This document shows positions 6,233 through 9,253 of a DNA stretch of 9,253 nucleotides, piece by piece. A program made the translations under genes and the position numbers. The notes under the pieces are model-generated. The model saw nothing but the letters and a program-made list of their open reading frames with translations. It ran no database searches and was not told where the DNA came from. The DNA lies in the NCBI GenBank assembly GCA_013152615.1, contig JAADGA010000100.1, forward strand, positions 1 to 9,253, written 5' to 3'. Source of the DNA: Alphaproteobacteria bacterium (GTDB taxonomy: Bacteria > Pseudomonadota > Alphaproteobacteria > Sphingomonadales > Emcibacteraceae). Numbering within the stretch: position 1 is the stretch's first letter; every line of letters begins with the position of its first letter.

Positions 6233-6970
6233 CTACCTCGCATTCCGTGGTGGTCTGGCTGGTCGGCCTCTGCCGCCGTCCCGGCCACCGGAACTCTTCT
6301 GCTGTTCATTGATACGGTTATCGCGTGCCATCGGATCATGTTCCATAATCTCGCCTTTGAACAACCATACCTTGACCCCGATAATGCCGTAGGGTGTCTT
6401 GGCCCGGCTTTCGGCATAGTCAATGTCGGAGCGCAGGGTATGCAACGGCACCCGGCCTTCACGGTACCATTCGGTGCGGGCAATTTCGGCACCGCCCAGA
6501 CGACCGGCGGTATTGATCCTGATGCCGAGGGCGCCGAGACGCATCGCGCTCTGCATCACCCGTTTCATTGCCCGGCGGAACGCCACCCGGCGTTCGAGTT
6601 GCTGAGCGACACTGTCGGCCACCAGCTGGGCATCAATTTCCGGCTTACGAATTTCAACAATATTCAGGCTGACATCAAGGGCCGTAGTCATGCCGGCGAT
6701 GGTTTTACGCAATTTTTCGATATCGGCGCCTTTTTTGCCGATAATAACCCCGGGTCGGGCCGAATAGATCGTCACCCGGGCCTTTTTGGCCGGACGTTCA
6801 ATGACCACACGGCTGATTGCGGCCTGCTTTAATTTCGCCATCAGGAATTCACGGATTTTGAGATCCTCATGAAGCAGGCTGGCATATTCCTCACCGCCAG
6901 CGTACCAGCGGCTGTCCCAAGTGCGGTTAATGCCAAGGCGAAGGCCGATTGGATTGACTTTTTGACCCAT
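6233..6970 (-). CDS. rpsC: 30S ribosomal protein S3
   Basis: S3 forms the mRNA entry tunnel with S4 and S5 and contributes to ribosomal helicase activity. The 245-residue protein starts [20 protein letters not shown]. It has a type II KH domain with the GxxG loop GKKG (78-81, in [18 protein letters not shown]), the basic RRAMKR patch (132-137) matching the helicase-linked residues of E. coli S3, and the C-terminal signature [20 protein letters not shown] (156-175). A basic Arg/Gly/Pro tail follows after 225, common in alphaproteobacterial S3. Its ATG shares one base with the rplV stop (TAATG at 6972-6968). GAGGAG lies about nine nt upstream. Confidence 0.98.
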   Translation of the reverse strand: MGQKVNPIGLRLGINRTWDSRWYAGGEEYASLLHEDLKIREFLMAKLKQAAISRVVIERPAKKARVTIYSARPGVIIGKKGADIEKLRKTIAGMTTALDVSLNIVEIRKPEIDAQLVADSVAQQLERRVAFRRAMKRVMQSAMRLGALGIRINTAGRLGGAEIARTEWYREGRVPLHTLRSDIDYAESRAKTPYGIIGVKVWLFKGEIMEHDPMARDNRINEQQKSSGGRDGGRGRPARPPRNAR

Positions 6971-7350
6971 TATGCTTGCTCCTCGACTTCACGAACCATG
7001 ATCCGGATCCGACTGAAGGGTTTTAAAATTTTACCGGTCCGTCCCCGGGCGCGCGGACGAAACCGTTTCATCACCATGGACTTGCCGACACTTGCCTCGG
7101 CCACAACCAGACTGTCAACGTCAAGGCCATGGTTGTTTTCCGCATTGGCAATCGCGGACTGCAGAACTTTTTTGACATCACCGGCGATCCGGCGCTTGGA
7201 GAAAGTGAGGTCGGCAAGGGCCTTTTCCACTTTCTTGCCACGAATGAGACCGGCCACCAGATTAAGCTTCTGGGGGCTGATGCGAACCATCTTGCAGATG
7301 GCAATGGCTTCGTTGTCCGCGATGCGGCGTGGTGCTGTTTTTTTACCCAC
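6970..7350 (-). CDS. rplV: 50S ribosomal protein L22
   Basis: L22 touches all domains of 23S rRNA, and its beta-hairpin lines the narrow part of the exit tunnel near macrolides. The 126-residue protein has [20 protein letters not shown] (23-42) and the hairpin region [20 protein letters not shown] (87-106). The MKR triplet whose loss gives macrolide resistance in E. coli is intact (94-96). The start codon is GTG at 7350: an in-frame TAA lies three codons upstream, no ATG is nearby, and AGGAAGAGGT from the end of rpsS is well placed before it. The C-terminus EVEEQA overlaps the rpsC start by one base. Confidence 0.97.
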   Translation of the reverse strand: MGKKTAPRRIADNEAIAICKMVRISPQKLNLVAGLIRGKKVEKALADLTFSKRRIAGDVKKVLQSAIANAENNHGLDVDSLVVAEASVGKSMVMKRFRPRARGRTGKILKPFSRIRIMVREVEEQA

Positions 7351-7356
7351 GGCTTT

Positions 7357-7635
7357 TTACCTCTTCCTCGCTTTTTTGTCAGCCCCATGGCCATAATAGG
7401 TCCGGGTCGGGGCGAATTCGCCAAGCTTGTGGCCCACCATATCCTCGGTAACGTAAACCGGGATAAATTTGTGACCGTTGTGAACATTAAATGTCTGGCC
7501 GACAAATTGCGGCAGAATTGTTGACCGGCGTGACCAGGTCTTGATCGGTGAATTTCTGGCTGATTCTGTCATCGCTTCTGATTTCTTAAGCAGATGAAGA
7601 TCAACGAACGGACCCTTCCATACTGAACGTGCCAT
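7357..7635 (-). CDS. rpsS: 30S ribosomal protein S19
   Basis: S19 lies in the 30S head, pairs with S13 and contacts the 50S central protuberance. The 92-residue protein begins [18 protein letters not shown], has [19 protein letters not shown] (36-54), and the family signature [18 protein letters not shown] (66-83), ending with a basic tail KKARKR. Length is standard. The ATG at 7635 is only 3 nt after the rplB stop, and the upstream ribosome-binding site is weak, so translation is probably carried over from rplB. The end of rpsS contains the ribosome-binding site of rplV. Confidence 0.98.
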   Translation of the reverse strand: MARSVWKGPFVDLHLLKKSEAMTESARNSPIKTWSRRSTILPQFVGQTFNVHNGHKFIPVYVTEDMVGHKLGEFAPTRTYYGHGADKKARKR

Positions 7636-7638
7636 TGT

Positions 7639-8475
7639 CTAGCCCTTCTTGCGTTCGTGACGGGAGCGTACAATGAAACGATCCGTCGATTTGTTGCTGC
7701 GGGTGCGCTTGCCCTTGGTCGGCTTGCCCCACGGAGTTACCGGATGACGACCGCCAGAGGTCCGGCCCTCACCACCACCATGCGGATGATCAACCGGGTT
7801 CATCGCGACCCCGCGCACCGATGGTCGTCTGCCAAGCCAGCGATTACGCCCGGCTTTGGCCAGCTTGATATTCTTGTGATCAGGGTTCGATACCGCCCCG
7901 ATGGTTGCCATGCATCCTGAGGGTACGTAGCGTTGCTCCCCCGAAGACAGCCTGAGCAACACCTGAGCACGATCCCGGCCCGTGACCTGGACATAGCCAC
8001 CGGCTGAGCGGGCAATCTGGCCGCCCTTGCCCGGCTTCATTTCAACATTATGAACGATCGAGCCCACCGGAATACTGTAAAGCGGCATCGCATTGCCCGG
8101 TTTAACGTCAACCTTTTTGCCCGCGACAACCTTGTCGCCAACGCTCAGACGCTGCGGTGCGATAATATAGGCCTTTTCGCCGTCGCTATATTCAATCAGG
8201 GCAATGAAGGAGGTCCGGTTCGGATCATATTCCAGATGCACTACGGTCGCGTCCATATCCCATTTCAAGCGTTTGAAGTCAATCTTGCGATAGGTGCGCT
8301 TGTGACCGCCGCCACGCCGTCTTGCGGTGATGCGGCCATGATTGTTGCGACCGCCTGACTTGGTCAAACCCTCGGTCAGCCCTTTAAGCGGCTTGCCTTT
8401 CCACAGGTCTGAGCGATCAACCTGAACCAGGCCGCGCTGACCGGGAGAGGTCGGGTTATATTTCTTTAACGCCAT
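7639..8475 (-). CDS. rplB: 50S ribosomal protein L2
   Basis: L2 is the most conserved large-subunit protein, needed for subunit joining, tRNA binding and peptidyl transfer. The 278-residue protein has the OB-fold half with [20 protein letters not shown] (41-60) and YRKIDFKR (62-69), the SH3-like half with [13 protein letters not shown] (156-168), and the C-terminal signature [14 protein letters not shown] (225-238). His230 in that signature matches the functionally important His229 of E. coli. The tail [20 protein letters not shown] (250-269) is basic. Its ATG lies 5 nt after the rplW stop, with CGGAG about ten nt upstream. No anomalies. Confidence 0.99.
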   Translation of the reverse strand: MALKKYNPTSPGQRGLVQVDRSDLWKGKPLKGLTEGLTKSGGRNNHGRITARRRGGGHKRTYRKIDFKRLKWDMDATVVHLEYDPNRTSFIALIEYSDGEKAYIIAPQRLSVGDKVVAGKKVDVKPGNAMPLYSIPVGSIVHNVEMKPGKGGQIARSAGGYVQVTGRDRAQVLLRLSSGEQRYVPSGCMATIGAVSNPDHKNIKLAKAGRNRWLGRRPSVRGVAMNPVDHPHGGGEGRTSGGRHPVTPWGKPTKGKRTRSNKSTDRFIVRSRHERKKG

Positions 8476-8479
8476 CGTC

Positions 8480-8773
8480 CTATACTCCGGTTGTCACGTC
8501 AATGGATTGACCTTCGGCCAGCCGCACCATTGCTTTTTTATAATCACTCCTGCGTCCGATGACGCCTTTGAAGCGTTTTGTCTTGCCCTTGACCCGGATG
8601 GTGTTGACGGCTTCAACCTTGACGCTGAACAGCCCCTCAACCGCCGCCTTGATCTCAGGCTTTGTTGCCGCAAGCGGCACCCGGAAGATCACCTGATTAT
8701 ATTCAGAGATCAGCGTTGACTTTTCGGTGATCACCGGTCCGAGGATGATGTCGTAATGTTTAATGTCGGTCAT
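8480..8773 (-). CDS. rplW: 50S ribosomal protein L23
   Basis: L23 sits at the exit of the polypeptide tunnel and is the main docking point for trigger factor and SRP. The 97-residue protein includes the N-terminal [20 protein letters not shown] (8-27), the family core [20 protein letters not shown] (38-57), the [14 protein letters not shown] loop (57-70) and [19 protein letters not shown] (74-92). Length is typical. The start overlaps the rplD stop by four bases (ATGA at 8773-8770), a strong coupling arrangement, and GAGAGGT lies a few bases upstream inside rplD. Confidence 0.98.
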   Translation of the reverse strand: MTDIKHYDIILGPVITEKSTLISEYNQVIFRVPLAATKPEIKAAVEGLFSVKVEAVNTIRVKGKTKRFKGVIGRRSDYKKAMVRLAEGQSIDVTTGV

Positions 8774-9253
8774 TTTAACCTCTCCGTCAGACGGGCCACT
8801 GCCGCCTTGGTCAGCACCAGCTTTTCGGCCCGCAGAATGTCATAAACATTGGCACCCTGGGTTGGCAATGCGTCAATATAAGGAATATTATTGGCCGCAA
8901 GCACAAAGTTTTTATTGACCTCCGCACCGTCAATGAACAGCGCATTCACCAGACCAAGCTTACTCAATCTGACCTTCAGGTCTCTGGTCTTTGCGTCTTT
9001 GAGGTCAATATTATCAATAACAACCAGATTACCGCTGGCAAGCTTTGCCGACAGGGCGGTTTTCAGGCCAAGCGCCCTGATTTTCTTGGGCAGGCTGTGG
9101 GCATGAGAGCGGACAACCGGGCCAAAAGCGCGACCACCACTGCGAAACTGGCTGACCTTGCCGGCGCCGTGACGGGCAGTACCGCCACCTTTTTGGCGGC
9201 CAATCCGTTTGGTTGTTCCGGCGATTTCCCCACGGGTCAGCACCTTATGAGTA
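8770..9253 (-). CDS. rplD: 50S ribosomal protein L4, C-terminal part (5' end outside window)
   Basis: L4 binds 23S rRNA and extends a loop to the exit-tunnel constriction; in E. coli it also represses the S10 operon. The frame is open to the window edge: reading back from 9241 it continues through THK, so the GTG at 9243 is an internal Val codon rather than a start. About 60-65 N-terminal residues are missing. The tunnel loop is visible as [19 protein letters not shown], followed by [20 protein letters not shown] and [19 protein letters not shown], then the C-terminal domain ending [12 protein letters not shown]. In the loop, GGG stands where many L4 proteins have GTG. The stop overlaps the rplW start by four bases. 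Confidence 0.97.
   Translation of the reverse strand, partial: THKVLTRGEIAGTTKRIGRQKGGGTARHGAGKVSQFRSGGRAFGPVVRSHAHSLPKKIRALGLKTALSAKLASGNLVVIDNIDLKDAKTRDLKVRLSKLGLVNALFIDGAEVNKNFVLAANNIPYIDALPTQGANVYDILRAEKLVLTKAAVARLTERLK

Noticed and set aside
9241..9243. GTG at 9243 as the start of L4
   Set aside because: The frame continues upstream with THK, matching the interior of L4, and about 60 conserved N-terminal residues would be missing.

Overview
The window lies inside the conserved ribosomal-protein cluster (S10 operon running into the spc operon) of a bacterium. All genes are on the minus strand, so transcription runs from high to low coordinates. The proteins read as alphaproteobacterial: SecY begins MASAAEQLAAN and keeps LKLNTAGVIPPIFASSLLL, S17 begins [10 protein letters not shown] and has the KYHAHDE segment, and the S5, L2 and S14 styles agree. 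I cannot place it below class level. Moderately high G+C, near-zero spacers and frequent start/stop overlaps fit a single co-transcribed unit.

Layout in transcription order: rplD (5' end outside the window), rplW, rplB, rpsS, rplV, rpsC, rplP, rpmC and rpsQ form the S10 part (9253 to 5293). A 43-nt spacer follows. Then rplN, rplX, rplE, rpsN, rpsH, rplF, rplR, rpsE, rpmD, rplO and the start of secY form the spc part (5249 to 1). Gene order is the standard bacterial one with nothing inserted. The longest gap between genes is 57 nt, so there is no large non-coding stretch. The first 944 bases hold about 314 N-terminal codons of SecY, with no in-frame stop.

The products are structural proteins of the 50S and 30S subunits, several at functional hot spots: L4 and L22 line the exit tunnel, L23 and L29 sit at its mouth, L2 and L16 lie near the peptidyl transferase centre and A-site tRNA, and L5 and L18 bind 5S rRNA. 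The last gene encodes the SecYEG channel core.

This is ordinary core-genome territory and I see no new system. Four points deserve a second look. (1) rplP (L16) is broken by a frameshift that a 5-nt deletion explains neatly. (2) rpmC (L29) carries a Gln-rich C-terminal tail made of 21-bp tandem repeats, ending in the ribosome-binding site of rpsQ. (3) The rpsQ-rplN junction holds an imperfect hairpin and a TATAAT box. (4) S5 has an acidic Pro/Glu/Val tail.
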